Assembly (NCBI GenBank): GCA_900315395.1
Contig: OMZC01000068.1
Location: 1 to 46,093 of the forward strand
Direction: 5' to 3'
Origin: an uncultured Gammaproteobacteria bacterium
GTDB taxonomy: Bacteria > Pseudomonadota > Gammaproteobacteria > Enterobacterales > Succinivibrionaceae
DNA length: 46,093 bases
This document shows positions 1-8,658 of the stretch, piece after piece. The position numbers and the translations under genes were made by a program. Each line of letters opens with the position of its first letter. Within the stretch, counting starts at the first letter, position 1. The notes beneath the pieces were generated by a model. It ran no database searches and was not told where the DNA came from. It saw nothing but the letters and a program-made list of their open reading frames with translations.

Positions 1-290
1 TTAAACACTGGCTACAACATCATTGTGATCGCGATCTATGCGTGTTGTCGCCATAAAATTAAAACTAAGAATGGTCAACCTGAGATTTGATACTGTATGG
101 CTTTAATAGAAGGAACAGCCTATAGGATAGCTTTATCTCTTTACGCCGAACTTAAAATAAATGTGGATTAGGTTCCACTAATTATTTTTTGCCCAAAATG
201 ACCTGATAAAAAATGATGTAATTCCTTTATAATAAAGGAGTTAGCAAAGAATAGTCATAAATAATATGGCGACCAAAATATTTCAAAAAG
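1..290. other. Left-edge stretch with no supportable gene
   Basis: A frame open from the left edge runs for 29 codons to a TGA at 88-90 and could be the tail of a gene, but I do not recognise it. The rest has short frames with frequent stops. A small inverted repeat (TCCTTTA, 3-nt spacer, TAAAGGA) lies at 223-239. The stretch leads into a decayed ATPase gene and looks degraded. Confidence 0.4.
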
Positions 291-297
291 ATGTTGA

Positions 298-1197
298 CTT
301 ACTCCCTGTCACCATATAGAGATTTATAAGCTCATAGGTACACCACTGCTTAAAATCCTTACTGGCATCAGAAGATGTGGCAAAACAACTCTGCTTTTGC
401 AACTAATTGATGAGTTAAAAAAGAGAGAGGTCTCACAAGAGAATATCATCTATCTCGATTTTGAGGGAATAGGACATAGTTGCCTTAATGATCCAAAAGA
501 TCTTTGTGAAGAGCTTTTAGCTAAGGTTGATGACCTATCAGGCACCATCTACATTATCTTTGATGAGATATCTTGTCTTGATAACTGGCAGACTTTGGTT
601 AAATCTTTAAGAGATAATTATAATTGCGATATTTATATTGCAAGCTCAAATGCTTCAATCTTTGATAAGAGTTTTACCTCTTATTTTGAAAGTTCATATG
701 TTGAAATAAAAGTCTGTCCTCTGGATTTTAATGAGTATTTGAAGTTAGCTAAAGAGAACCAATCTGAAGCTAATTTTACTAATGATGAGCATTACAAGAA
801 CTTTCTAACATATGGTGGCATGCCTTTTATCCACAATTTTAAATGGTCTGAAAAAACTAACTATAACTATCTTGAAAGTTTGTACTGCACAATACTTACT
901 AAAGATATTTTAGACATTTCAAAGCTAAGAAATGTAAAACTTCTAAACAAGATCTTCTACTTCATTATTCAAAATCAGGGTAGAACCTATAGTGCTAAAA
1001 CAATTGCCGATGAGATGAGAAGTAAAGGAATTAAACTTGGTACACAGACTGTATACAATTATTTAGATGCACTTAGTAATGCTTACCTTATTTACAAGGA
1101 CTCAGAATTGGAACATAAAGCAAAGAGCAGATACTATGTTACAGATCGGGGATTAAGACTTGCCTTAATAGGTTATAAAGATCCTCTTTTTACATAA
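298..1197 (+). pseudogene. Remnant of an AAA ATPase of the AAA_14/DUF4143 type
   Basis: The frame carries a P-loop, TGIRRCGKTTLL (about 361-396), followed by the Walker-B-like segment IYIIFDEISCLDNW and a winged-helix-like part ending DRGLRLALIGYKDP. Proteins of this family are usually near 400 residues and continue into a DUF4143 domain; this one stops at about 300 codons. No ATG or GTG start lies in frame upstream of the P-loop, because a TGA at 295-297 closes the frame. The expected N-terminal segment (SPYRDL) lies in another frame at 309-326, which points to a one-base indel. A weak trace of the lost C-terminus (ELIENFY) sits out of frame near 1230. Initiation at the TTG at 397 would remove the P-loop. 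I read this as a decayed gene; the native role of the family is poorly known. Confidence 0.65.
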
Positions 1198-1266
1198 GCA
1201 TCATTCCAGTATCAGCTGACTGAAATGAACTTATAGAAAATTTCTATACCTTACTATATTAAATTA

Positions 1267-1280
1267 GTATTACCTAATAC
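1267..1280. promoter_or_regulatory. Inverted repeat upstream of metN, possible operator
   Basis: GTATTA-CC-TAATAC is a perfect 6-bp inverted repeat about 70 bp before the metN start, in the region where a promoter would lie. It does not resemble the MetJ box (AGACGTCT). No regulator can be named. Confidence 0.25.
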
Positions 1281-1350
1281 CTACCATAATAATAGATAAT
1301 GTCTGAAAACAACAAAGCAGATAACTGCAATATTATTATAGGTAAGAGTA

Positions 1351-2388
1351 ATGATTCATCTTGAGCATATCAGCAAGACATATACTAGAAAGCAAGAAAT
1401 CATCAAAGCTGTTGATGATGTTTCTATCGATATCAAAGCAGGTGAGATCTTCGGTATCATCGGCTTCTCAGGCGCAGGTAAATCTACCTTAGTTCGCTGC
1501 ATCAATCTTTTAGAGCATCCTGATGCAGGTGGTAAGGTTATCGTAGATGGTGTTGAACTTACATCTCTAAATTCAAAAGAACTGCGTCGTCAGCGTTCTA
1601 ACATCGGCATGATCTTCCAGCACTTCAACTTAATGCCTTCAAGAACTGTTCTTGAGAATGTTCTATATCCTTTAGCTTACAAAGGCATTAAAAAAGAAGA
1701 TCAGATTAAAAAGGCAAAAGAGCTTTTAAAGTTAGTTGACCTGTCAGATAGAATTGATAACTATCCAAGTCAGTTATCAGGTGGTCAGAAACAGCGTGTG
1801 GCTATTGCAAGAGCTCTAGCTTTAGATCCAAAAGTACTACTTTGCGATGAGGCAACTTCGGCTTTGGATCCGCAAACTACCTATGAAATCATTGAGCTTT
1901 TAAAGAAGTTAAACGAAAAGCTAAAGTTAACTATCGTTGTAATTACTCACGAAATGGATGTAGTAAAAGATCTTTGCTCAAGAGTTGCTGTAATGGAAAA
2001 GGGCAAGGTTGTAGAGCAAGGCGAGATCTTTAATGTCTTCTCAAATCCAAAGAGTGATGTAACCACAAGATTCATGAAGGCAACTTCAAATCTGTCAAAG
2101 GCAGAGATCTTAATTAAACGTTATAAAGATTTCTTAAATCTACAAAATGGTGATGTCTTAGTAAGACTGTCTTACATCGGTAAAGGTGTATCAGAGCCAA
2201 TTATTTCTTCACTTACTGAGAAGTTCCACGTTGCTATCAATATCATCTTAGCTGATGTAGCTTTATTACATGGCAATCCAATAGGTGGCACAGTATGTAT
2301 TTTCTCAGGAGAAAAAGAAGCTATTAAAGAGGCTCTAGCATCATTAGATAAAGATAACGTAAAAGTTGAGGTATTAAGCCATGAGTAA
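1351..2388 (+). CDS. metN: Methionine import ABC transporter ATPase MetN (copy 1)
   Basis: Cytoplasmic ATPase that powers methionine uptake with MetI and MetQ. Visible motifs are Walker A GFSGAGKSTL near residues 38-47, the ABC signature LSGGQKQRVAIARALA near 140, and Walker B VLLCDEATSALD near 163, followed by the switch histidine in VITHEMD. After about residue 265 comes a C-terminal NIL/ACT-like domain, the regulatory domain that in E. coli MetN binds methionine and inhibits transport. At 345 residues the length is normal. The ATG at 1351 follows a purine-rich stretch. The gene overlaps metI by 8 bp, so the two are translationally coupled. A second copy with the same architecture lies at 12304-13359 on the other strand. 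Confidence 0.93.
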   Translation: MIHLEHISKTYTRKQEIIKAVDDVSIDIKAGEIFGIIGFSGAGKSTLVRCINLLEHPDAGGKVIVDGVELTSLNSKELRRQRSNIGMIFQHFNLMPSRTVLENVLYPLAYKGIKKEDQIKKAKELLKLVDLSDRIDNYPSQLSGGQKQRVAIARALALDPKVLLCDEATSALDPQTTYEIIELLKKLNEKLKLTIVVITHEMDVVKDLCSRVAVMEKGKVVEQGEIFNVFSNPKSDVTTRFMKATSNLSKAEILIKRYKDFLNLQNGDVLVRLSYIGKGVSEPIISSLTEKFHVAINIILADVALLHGNPIGGTVCIFSGEKEAIKEALASLDKDNVKVEVLSHE

Positions 2389-3061
2389 TGTAATTGTAGA
2401 TTTAATTCCTAATGTTGTACCTAAGGTTGATGAGTTATGGCTTAGCGTTGAGCAGACCTTTTATATGTTATCAGTCTCAGGTGTGATTGCCTTTGCCTTA
2501 GGTCTATTCTTTGGTGTTGTACTGATTGTAACTAAGCGAGATGGTATTTTAGAGAATAAGTATGTTTTCACAATCTTAAGCTGTGTGATTAACTTATTCC
2601 GTTCAATTCCATTTGTTATTTTATTAGCAGCTTTAATTCCTTTTTCAAGATTTGTTGTAGGCACAGCAATCGGTACTGTAGGTGCAATTGTACCTTTAGT
2701 AGTAGGTACCGTACCTTTCTTCTCACGTCAGGTGGAAAGTGCTTTATCAAGTGTAGATAGAGGTCTTGTTGAAGCGGCTCAGAGCATGGGTTCAAGCTCT
2801 GTTGGTATTATCTTTAGAGTTTATTTAAAAGAGAGTATCTCTCACTTAGTACGAGTAACTCAGATCACTGCAATTAGCTTGATTGGTCTTACTGCAATGG
2901 CAGGCGCTATCGGTGGTGGTGGCTTAGGTGACTTTGCAATCAGATATGGTCACCAGAGAGGTCAGACTGATGTTACCTACGTAACTGTTCTTGTGATCTT
3001 AATTATGGTTGCAATCATTCAGTCAATCGGTAACGTCATCATTAAGAAGACTACCCACTAA
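2381..3061 (+). CDS. metI: Methionine ABC transporter permease MetI (copy 1)
   Basis: Inner-membrane permease of the MetNIQ importer. About five hydrophobic segments are visible. The cytoplasmic coupling loop EAAQSMGSSSVGIIFRVYLKE, near residues 130-150, is the typical EAA motif contacting the ATPase, and AGAIGGGGLGDFAIRYGHQR near the C-terminus is a hallmark of MetI. At 226 residues it is full length. The start lies within the end of metN, and the gene is followed after 16 bp by an FAD oxidoreductase gene rather than directly by metQ. Confidence 0.92.
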   Translation: MSNVIVDLIPNVVPKVDELWLSVEQTFYMLSVSGVIAFALGLFFGVVLIVTKRDGILENKYVFTILSCVINLFRSIPFVILLAALIPFSRFVVGTAIGTVGAIVPLVVGTVPFFSRQVESALSSVDRGLVEAAQSMGSSSVGIIFRVYLKESISHLVRVTQITAISLIGLTAMAGAIGGGGLGDFAIRYGHQRGQTDVTYVTVLVILIMVAIIQSIGNVIIKKTTH

Positions 3062-3077
3062 GAGGTAAGAGCTAATC

Positions 3078-4415
3078 ATGAGTAAGGTAATAGATTTTCC
3101 AGAAGGCTCAGGCGTAAATCCATGGTATGAGCTGTCAAAGAATAAGAACGCTAAGTTCAAAGATGTAAAAGACATTAAAGACAGCTATGACTACGTGGTT
3201 GTAGGTGCTGGTTTCGGTGGTGTAAGTGCTGCTTTTAGATTGGTTGAAAATGAACCATCTGCAACTGTAGCTTTAATTGACGCTCTACCTGTAGGATTCT
3301 TCTCAAGTGGCAGAAATGCAGGTTTCATCAGTTATGCTCAATTTGCTAAACCTTTAGTTGGCAGAAATACTTTTACAGTTGAAGATCAGGAATACTTACT
3401 TCACTTAAATAAGATTGGTATCGATAGAATCGAAAAGATCCGTAAAGAGCATAATCTTGATTTTGAGTGGAGAAATGATGGATTCTATAAAGCTGTAAAG
3501 AATCTGAATCGAATTAAAGATCTTGATGCTCTAGACAAGTTCTATGACAAGTTACATGTAGAGCATCAGGTACTAGGTAAAGAAGAAACTGCTGCAAGAC
3601 TGGGTACCGATTTTTATGAGAAGTCTGTATATGTAGAGAATGGTACTTTAAACAATCCATCTGAGGCAATTAGAGGTTTAGCTTTAGCACTACCTCAAAA
3701 CGTAGATGTTTTTGAAAACACTCCTGTAATTGAAGTAAGAGATGGTAGTGCTCCTGCTGTTGTCATAGCAAATGGCAAAGTAATAAAAACTAAAAAGGTA
3801 ATTCTTACAGTCAATGCTTTTATCAAAGCCTTCGGTCTTGGCAAGATAACCGATCCTGTGGCTGCAATTCATAGTTTTGGTGCTATGACTCGTGAACTTA
3901 CAGATGAAGAGTTTGAACCATTTAAGAACTTAAAACCATGGGGCTTAGTTGGTACCCATCCAGCTAGCTGCACTGTAAGATTAACACCTCACAGAAGGAT
4001 CTTTGTAAGAACCGATATTGCTTTTGCAACTCACCTAAACATCGCTCCTAACCGTAAGAACAAAGCTGTAACTCTTTTACGCAGAGCTTTTGACAGACGT
4101 TTTACCTCTTTAAAAGATGTTAATTTTGAGTATGTTTACGGCGGTCTTATTTCCTTTACAGGAAATACCAGATCATTATTCGGTGAAGTAGCTAAGAACG
4201 TTTATGCTGGTGTTACACCTGATGGTTCAGGTGTGCCAAAGGCTACAGTACTTGGAAACTATCTTGCAGATCTCATTCAGAATGTAGACAGCAAAGAGCT
4301 TGATTACATCAAGAGAACCTATTTCCCAAGCTATCTGCCACCAGAGCCATTTAGAACTATTGGTGCAGATATTGCGCTAGCCTATAAGAATTTCCAGGCA
4401 GGAATTGAAGTTTAA
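3078..4415 (+). CDS. FAD-dependent amino-acid oxidase-like protein inside the met operon
   Basis: A DAO-superfamily flavoprotein of 445 residues. After a roughly 38-residue leader the Rossmann strand YDYVVVGAGFGG gives the FAD-binding GxGxxG at residues 43-48. SSGRNAGFI follows near 75-83, a segment also seen in PuuB-like amine oxidases. A C-terminal FAD-contacting stretch, AGVTPDGSGVPKATVLG, lies near 378-394. There is no signal peptide, so it should be cytoplasmic. It sits between metI and metQ, with 16 and 32 bp spacing, in one transcription unit. Because MetNIQ systems can carry D-methionine, oxidation of an imported D-amino acid is a reasonable guess, but nothing in the sequence fixes the substrate. 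A close paralogue follows at 5396-6724 but is broken. Confidence 0.8.
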   Translation: MSKVIDFPEGSGVNPWYELSKNKNAKFKDVKDIKDSYDYVVVGAGFGGVSAAFRLVENEPSATVALIDALPVGFFSSGRNAGFISYAQFAKPLVGRNTFTVEDQEYLLHLNKIGIDRIEKIRKEHNLDFEWRNDGFYKAVKNLNRIKDLDALDKFYDKLHVEHQVLGKEETAARLGTDFYEKSVYVENGTLNNPSEAIRGLALALPQNVDVFENTPVIEVRDGSAPAVVIANGKVIKTKKVILTVNAFIKAFGLGKITDPVAAIHSFGAMTRELTDEEFEPFKNLKPWGLVGTHPASCTVRLTPHRRIFVRTDIAFATHLNIAPNRKNKAVTLLRRAFDRRFTSLKDVNFEYVYGGLISFTGNTRSLFGEVAKNVYAGVTPDGSGVPKATVLGNYLADLIQNVDSKELDYIKRTYFPSYLPPEPFRTIGADIALAYKNFQAGIEV

Positions 4416-4447
4416 TTTTTAATCATAAGTAATTTAAGGACAATCAA

Positions 4448-5299
4448 ATGTTAAAAAATATTATTAAAACCGCTGCAGCCATTGCTTTAGGTTTAACCCT
4501 AACAGCTTGTGGTGATGACAAGAATGACCAGGCTCAGAATACTAAGAATACAGCTACTAAAGTAACTGAGGTTAAATTAGGTGTTGTAGGCGAGCACACT
4601 GAAGAGTGGAAACTTGTTGCAAGCAAACTTGAAAAAGAGGGCATTAAGCTTACTATCGTTAAGTTTGCTGATTACACCTTACCTAACCGTGCTTTAAATG
4701 ATGGTGATATCGACTTAAACGCATTCCAGCACAAAGCTTTCTTAGAAGCTGACTGCAAGGCAAATGGTTACAAGCTATCTTTCATTGCTGATACCATCAT
4801 TTCACCACTAGGCGCTTACTCTAATAAGATTAAGTCATTAGATGAGTTAAAGGACGGTGACACTGTAGCACTTCCTAACGATCCAACTAACGGTGGTCGT
4901 GCTCTAAAGCTTTTAGAGAAAGCTGGTGTGATTAAGTTAGATGAGTCAAAAGGCTACTTACCTACAGTTCGTGATGTAACCGAGAACACAAAGAACATTA
5001 AGTTCTATGAGGTTGATGCTGGTAATACTCCAAGCTTAATTCCTGATGTAGCTGTATCAATCATTAACGCTAACTACGCTACAGATAACGGCTTAACTCC
5101 TGATAAGGATGCTATCTTCCAAGATACAACCGGTGAAATTGATGCAAACAATCCTTACATCAACATCGTTGCTGCAAGAACAGCTGATAAAGACAATCCT
5201 GTTTACAAGAAAGTAATCGAAGCTTATCAGCAAAAAGATGTTGCTGAAAAGATCTTAGAGTTATACAAGCACTCACAGATCCCAGTATTTAAGTACTAA
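4448..5299 (+). CDS. metQ: Methionine-binding lipoprotein MetQ (copy 1)
   Basis: Substrate-binding component of the MetNIQ importer, NLPA family, 283 residues. The lipoprotein signal peptide ends in the lipobox LTAC, with the modified Cys at about residue 21, followed by a polar Asp/Asn/Gln-rich linker. Family segments include FADYTLPNRALNDGDIDLNAFQHKAFL, here noted only as landmarks at about residues 76-102, and ALPNDPTNGGRALKLLEKAG near 146. AAGGA precedes the ATG by about 7 nt. It is anchored to the outer face of the inner membrane. It is followed by a hairpin terminator, which should lower expression of the broken oxidase downstream. Confidence 0.92.
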   Translation: MLKNIIKTAAAIALGLTLTACGDDKNDQAQNTKNTATKVTEVKLGVVGEHTEEWKLVASKLEKEGIKLTIVKFADYTLPNRALNDGDIDLNAFQHKAFLEADCKANGYKLSFIADTIISPLGAYSNKIKSLDELKDGDTVALPNDPTNGGRALKLLEKAGVIKLDESKGYLPTVRDVTENTKNIKFYEVDAGNTPSLIPDVAVSIINANYATDNGLTPDKDAIFQDTTGEIDANNPYINIVAARTADKDNPVYKKVIEAYQQKDVAEKILELYKHSQIPVFKY

Positions 5300-5311
5300 T
5301 CAATAACATCA

Positions 5312-5347
5312 AAAGGCCAGATACCCCAAAGCTATCTGGCTTTACTT
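5312..5347 (+). terminator. Rho-independent terminator after metQ
   Basis: GCCAGATA (5316-5323) pairs with TATCTGGC (5333-5340) around a 9-nt loop, followed by TTTACTTTAT. It closes the metNI-oxidase-metQ unit before the second oxidase copy. Confidence 0.75.
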
Positions 5348-5395
5348 TATCTAAATTACAATTCTGACAATTACATTTAAGGTAGGATCCACTTT

Positions 5396-6724
5396 ATGAA
5401 ACAGACTGATAGATTTCCTGAAGCTTCAGGTAAAAACGGTTGGTTTGAAACTTCACGGTATAAAAATCATCAATTCAATTCTGTAGATGAAATTGAAAGA
5501 TCATATGACTACGTTGTCGTAGGCGCAGGCTTTGGCTGAGTTAATGCTGCTTTTAGATTAGCTGAGAACAACCCTGATGCTACTATTGCGTTATTTGATG
5601 CAATGCCAGTTGGTTATTTCTCAAGTGGCCGAAACGCAGGCTTTATCATCGATGTACCACACAGTATCGTAGGTGATCCTAACTTTACCTTAGATGATCA
5701 GAAATGGAGATTTAGACTCAATCGATATGTTATCGATAGAATGGTGAAGATCAAAGAAGAGAATAACCTTCAGATCGACTGGCAGCAAGCTGGCATGCAC
5801 CAAACAGCTCGTGAAAAGGGCAGTTTGAAGTATTTAAATATGCTAGCTGAGTTCCTTGATGTTATGGGAGCAGAGTATCAGTGGTTTGATAAAGATGAAG
5901 TTGCTAAAAGACTAGGTACAGACTTCTATTTCAAGGCACTGTACACACCAGGCACAATCCTTATCAATCCATCAGAGACTGTAAGGGGACTAGCTACTGT
6001 TTTACCAAAGAACGTACATGTTTTTGAGAATTGTCCTGTATTAGAAGTTTTGGAAGGTGAAGTACCACAGGTAAAACTTACTAATGGCAAGATCATCTCT
6101 TGCAAACAAGTTATCATGACTGTAAATGCTTTCATTAAGAACTTCGGAGCAAAAGGATCTGAGAACTTAATTGGTATTCACAGCTTTGGAGCTCATACAA
6201 GAGAGCTTACAGATGAAGAAATAGCTACATTAAATGGAGCTAAACCTTGGGGATTGTGTTCAGCTCATCCTGCTGGAGCAACTTTACGTTACACCACAAC
6301 CAAGCGCTTATATGTTAGAACTGATATAACCTTTGCAACTCATATCAATATCGCTCCTGAGCGTCTATATAAATCAATTTATAAGCTTCGCAGAGCCTTT
6401 AATAACAGATTCCCTCAGCTGTCACATGTCAACTTTGAGTATGTTTACGGTGGTTTCATTCCATTATCAAGAAACACCTTACCATTCTTTGCTAATGTAG
6501 GTAAGAATGTTTACGCTGGCGCTGCAGGTGACGGTACAGGTGTTACAAGAGCATCTATGTGTGGTACTTTCCTTGCCGATTGGGTATGTGGTAGAGATAG
6601 TGAAGAACTACGCTACATGCAACAGTGCGATGCACCAAGTTACTGTCCACCAGAACCTTTTAGAACAGTTGGTGCTACAGCTCGTCTTGTTTGGGAAGAT
6701 ATGCACGCAAGAAGCGAGATCTAA
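5396..6724 (+). pseudogene. Second FAD-dependent amino-acid oxidase copy, interrupted by an in-frame TGA
   Basis: Read through, this is 442 codons and matches the oxidase at 3078-4415 along its whole length, from the FPE(A/G)SG leader to the RTVGATARL-type C-terminus. Codon 48 is TGA (5537-5539). In the intact paralogue residue 48 is the last glycine of the FAD-binding GAGFGG, so one G-to-T change from GGA explains it. The ribosome-binding site (AGGA, 8 nt before the ATG at 5396) is intact and no other lesion is visible, so the change looks recent. Restart at the ATG at 5603 would give 373 residues lacking the nucleotide-binding strand, which is unlikely to bind FAD. A hairpin terminator follows. 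Confidence 0.8.
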
Positions 6725-6761
6725 TTCTTAGAAGAGCAACATCTCTTTAATTCCTAATTTT

Positions 6762-6787
6762 AAGCTCCTCACTAGAGGAGCTTTCAT
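6762..6787 (+). terminator. Rho-independent terminator after the broken oxidase
   Basis: AAGCTCCTC (6762-6770), loop ACTA, GAGGAGCTT (6775-6783): a 9-bp perfect stem followed by a short T-rich tail. Confidence 0.75.
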
Positions 6788-6841
6788 ATCTTTAGAATCC
6801 AAAAGGTAGTTTCAGGATTTTATATAATGATATAAATATAA

Positions 6842-6871
6842 TTCACAATAATAATTATAGAATGTTATAAT
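6842..6871 (+). promoter_or_regulatory. Predicted sigma-70 promoter for the 6901 gene
   Basis: TTCACA at 6842-6847 (one mismatch to TTGACA), an 18-bp spacer, and a perfect TATAAT at 6866-6871, 29 bp upstream of the ATG at 6901. Confidence 0.55.
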
Positions 6872-6900
6872 GAAGTTAAGAACAATTTTAGGATTTCATT

Positions 6901-8490
6901 ATGAGCAATTATCTAAATCCAACTACAAGTATCAAAACAGAACTTAACAGTCATAACTTCATAGACCAAACAGAGCTCTTAGTTAAGCTGAACCTTCGTA
7001 TAAAAACTCTCGATCACAACATATTGGTTAGTAGACCTCATCAATTTGGTAAGACTTATGCTGCAAAAATGATCTGTTCCTACTACTCAAAAGCTAAAGA
7101 TAGTTCAGATGAATTTGATAAGTTAAAAGTTGCAACTAATCAGAGCTACAGAAAACATTTAAATCAATACAATGTCATCTTTTTCAATATCGATAGGGAG
7201 TTTTGTAATGAATCTCATGACGTACAAAAGATGATTAAGACTATTACAAGTAGCATTAAATGTGAATTACAAGAAGCGTATCCTGAGTACTCATTAGCTG
7301 AATGTTCGTACCTGTCGCATTGCCTAGAAGATGTTTATCAAAAGACAGGCATTCCTTTCGTTATAGTGATCGATGATTACGACTATATGATACGAAAGAA
7401 TGAGATTAGTGTTGATAACGCCAGCCTTTATCTTAATTGGTTGACCAGCCTGATAAAAGATCAAAATTATGTTGCGCTCTCATATGTGACAGGTATTCTT
7501 CCAATTGATAATCTTAGAGTAAGTTGCGGTTTAAACATGTTTGATGAATACACTATGGCATCAGGTAAAGAAATGGCGCCATATTTTGGTTTAACTGAAG
7601 ATTTCGTTAAAACTCTGTGTCTAAAGCTTCACGCTGACTACAAAAAGCTGAAAGAATGGTACGGAGGATATGCCATTGATGGCGATTACCAGATTTTTAA
7701 TCCTATTTCCGTTTTTGATGCTCTAGAGTACGATTCATTTTCTGATCATTGGACCACAAGAAATCCACATCTTCATGACAGGAACCTAATCAACATGGAT
7801 ATACCTGGTCTTAGAGATGCCTTGCTAAGACTTTTAGAAGGGGAATCAGTTTACATCTCAATGGCAAATAAATGCTATAAAATGGAAGAGTTTAAAACAG
7901 TCAATGAAGTTCTTACACGACTGATTCATCTAGGATATCTGTCAGCTAAAGATTGCAACTATAGGAGAAAAATTGCTTACATTCCAAATGAAGAAACTAA
8001 GCGTGAATTCAAACGAATTTTAAATGAAAAAAGAGATGAAACATCCATAGTAAAGCTAGTCAACTCATCTTTTGAACTTCTAAATTACATAACATCATTA
8101 AAATCAAAATCTGTTGAGAATCTTTTAAACAATAGAAAGTCAGACGATTCATGTCATACGAACACTTCTATTGATGATGTAGCTTATAAGATCTTAGAAG
8201 CATTGTATGTAGGAACTTATGATAACTATGCAGTACAAACAAATTTACAAGGATCATCTGTTTATAAAGATCTTGTTTTTAGGCCAAAACTTGAATTAGT
8301 AAAACCGGTCATAATAATCGGCATTATGTTCGATGTTTCTCCAGAAATCTCTTTAGAACATCTAGAAGAGTTAAATTACAGAAAGAAACTCGACATTAGA
8401 TTTGGAGAAATTTTACTTGTTGGTATCAGTTATTACCAAACTAATCATAATTACCAATGCAAAATCGAAAAGATCATATTAAGTGAATGA
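6901..8490 (+). CDS. AAA-ATPase-like protein with a degenerate PD-(D/E)XK domain
   Basis: A 529-residue protein of the widespread AAA-ATPase_like plus PDDEXK_9 architecture. The P-loop is RPHQFGKTYAAKMI near residues 45-58, where the family usually has RPRRFGKT, and Walker B is FVIVIDDYDYMI near 155-166. The C-terminal nuclease-like domain keeps an Asp in VYKDLVF near 458. Where an (I)E-x-K strand is expected it reads VIIIGIMFDVS, so the catalytic Glu and Lys are missing. It has its own promoter (6842-6871) and a weak terminator (8511-8533). It converges with an intact relative at 8659-10482 but is clearly diverged from it. The cellular role of the family is not established; ATP binding is likely, nuclease activity unlikely. 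Confidence 0.75.
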   Translation: MSNYLNPTTSIKTELNSHNFIDQTELLVKLNLRIKTLDHNILVSRPHQFGKTYAAKMICSYYSKAKDSSDEFDKLKVATNQSYRKHLNQYNVIFFNIDREFCNESHDVQKMIKTITSSIKCELQEAYPEYSLAECSYLSHCLEDVYQKTGIPFVIVIDDYDYMIRKNEISVDNASLYLNWLTSLIKDQNYVALSYVTGILPIDNLRVSCGLNMFDEYTMASGKEMAPYFGLTEDFVKTLCLKLHADYKKLKEWYGGYAIDGDYQIFNPISVFDALEYDSFSDHWTTRNPHLHDRNLINMDIPGLRDALLRLLEGESVYISMANKCYKMEEFKTVNEVLTRLIHLGYLSAKDCNYRRKIAYIPNEETKREFKRILNEKRDETSIVKLVNSSFELLNYITSLKSKSVENLLNNRKSDDSCHTNTSIDDVAYKILEALYVGTYDNYAVQTNLQGSSVYKDLVFRPKLELVKPVIIIGIMFDVSPEISLEHLEELNYRKKLDIRFGEILLVGISYYQTNHNYQCKIEKIILSE

Positions 8491-8510
8491 TAGAATAGGT
8501 TAGAGGCTCT

Positions 8511-8533
8511 TAGGTAAGATGTTACCTATTTTT
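8511..8533 (+). terminator. AT-rich hairpin terminator after the 6901 gene
   Basis: TAGGTAA (8511-8517), loop GATG, TTACCTA (8522-8528), then TTTTTATC. The stem is short and AT-rich but carries a U-tract. Confidence 0.5.
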
Positions 8534-8581
8534 ATCTAACAACTTCGCATAATTTATATTATGTTAAATTTTATAAATAGA

Positions 8582-8624
8582 CCAATAACCACTTTTTTAA
8601 GTTACATGGTTATTGGCTTTGTTT
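8582..8624. terminator. Hairpin between two convergent genes, possible bidirectional terminator
   Basis: CCAATAACCA (8582-8591) pairs perfectly with TGGTTATTGG (8607-8616) around a 15-nt loop, followed by CTTTGTTT on the plus strand. It lies between the ends of the 6901 and 8659 genes. Confidence 0.5.
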
Positions 8625-8658
8625 AGATAATGATTGATAAGTATTTCTGAAGATTTAT

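Noticed and set aside
1-90. 29-codon frame open to the left edge
   Set aside because: Too short and without a recognisable motif; could be a gene tail but cannot be supported.
1200-1350. MetJ box or SAM riboswitch upstream of metN
   Set aside because: No AGACGTCT-like repeats and no SAM aptamer-like structure seen; only an unrelated short palindrome.
5537-5539. TGA decoded as glycine or selenocysteine
   Set aside because: TGA ends other intact genes here (rsxA, apeQ, the 6901 gene), often within ATGA overlaps, and the position is a structural Gly, not a redox site. A nonsense mutation is simpler.
6507-6731. 74-codon plus-strand frame inside the second oxidase copy
   Set aside because: A shifted-frame shadow of the oxidase C-terminus, which matches the intact paralogue in the other frame.
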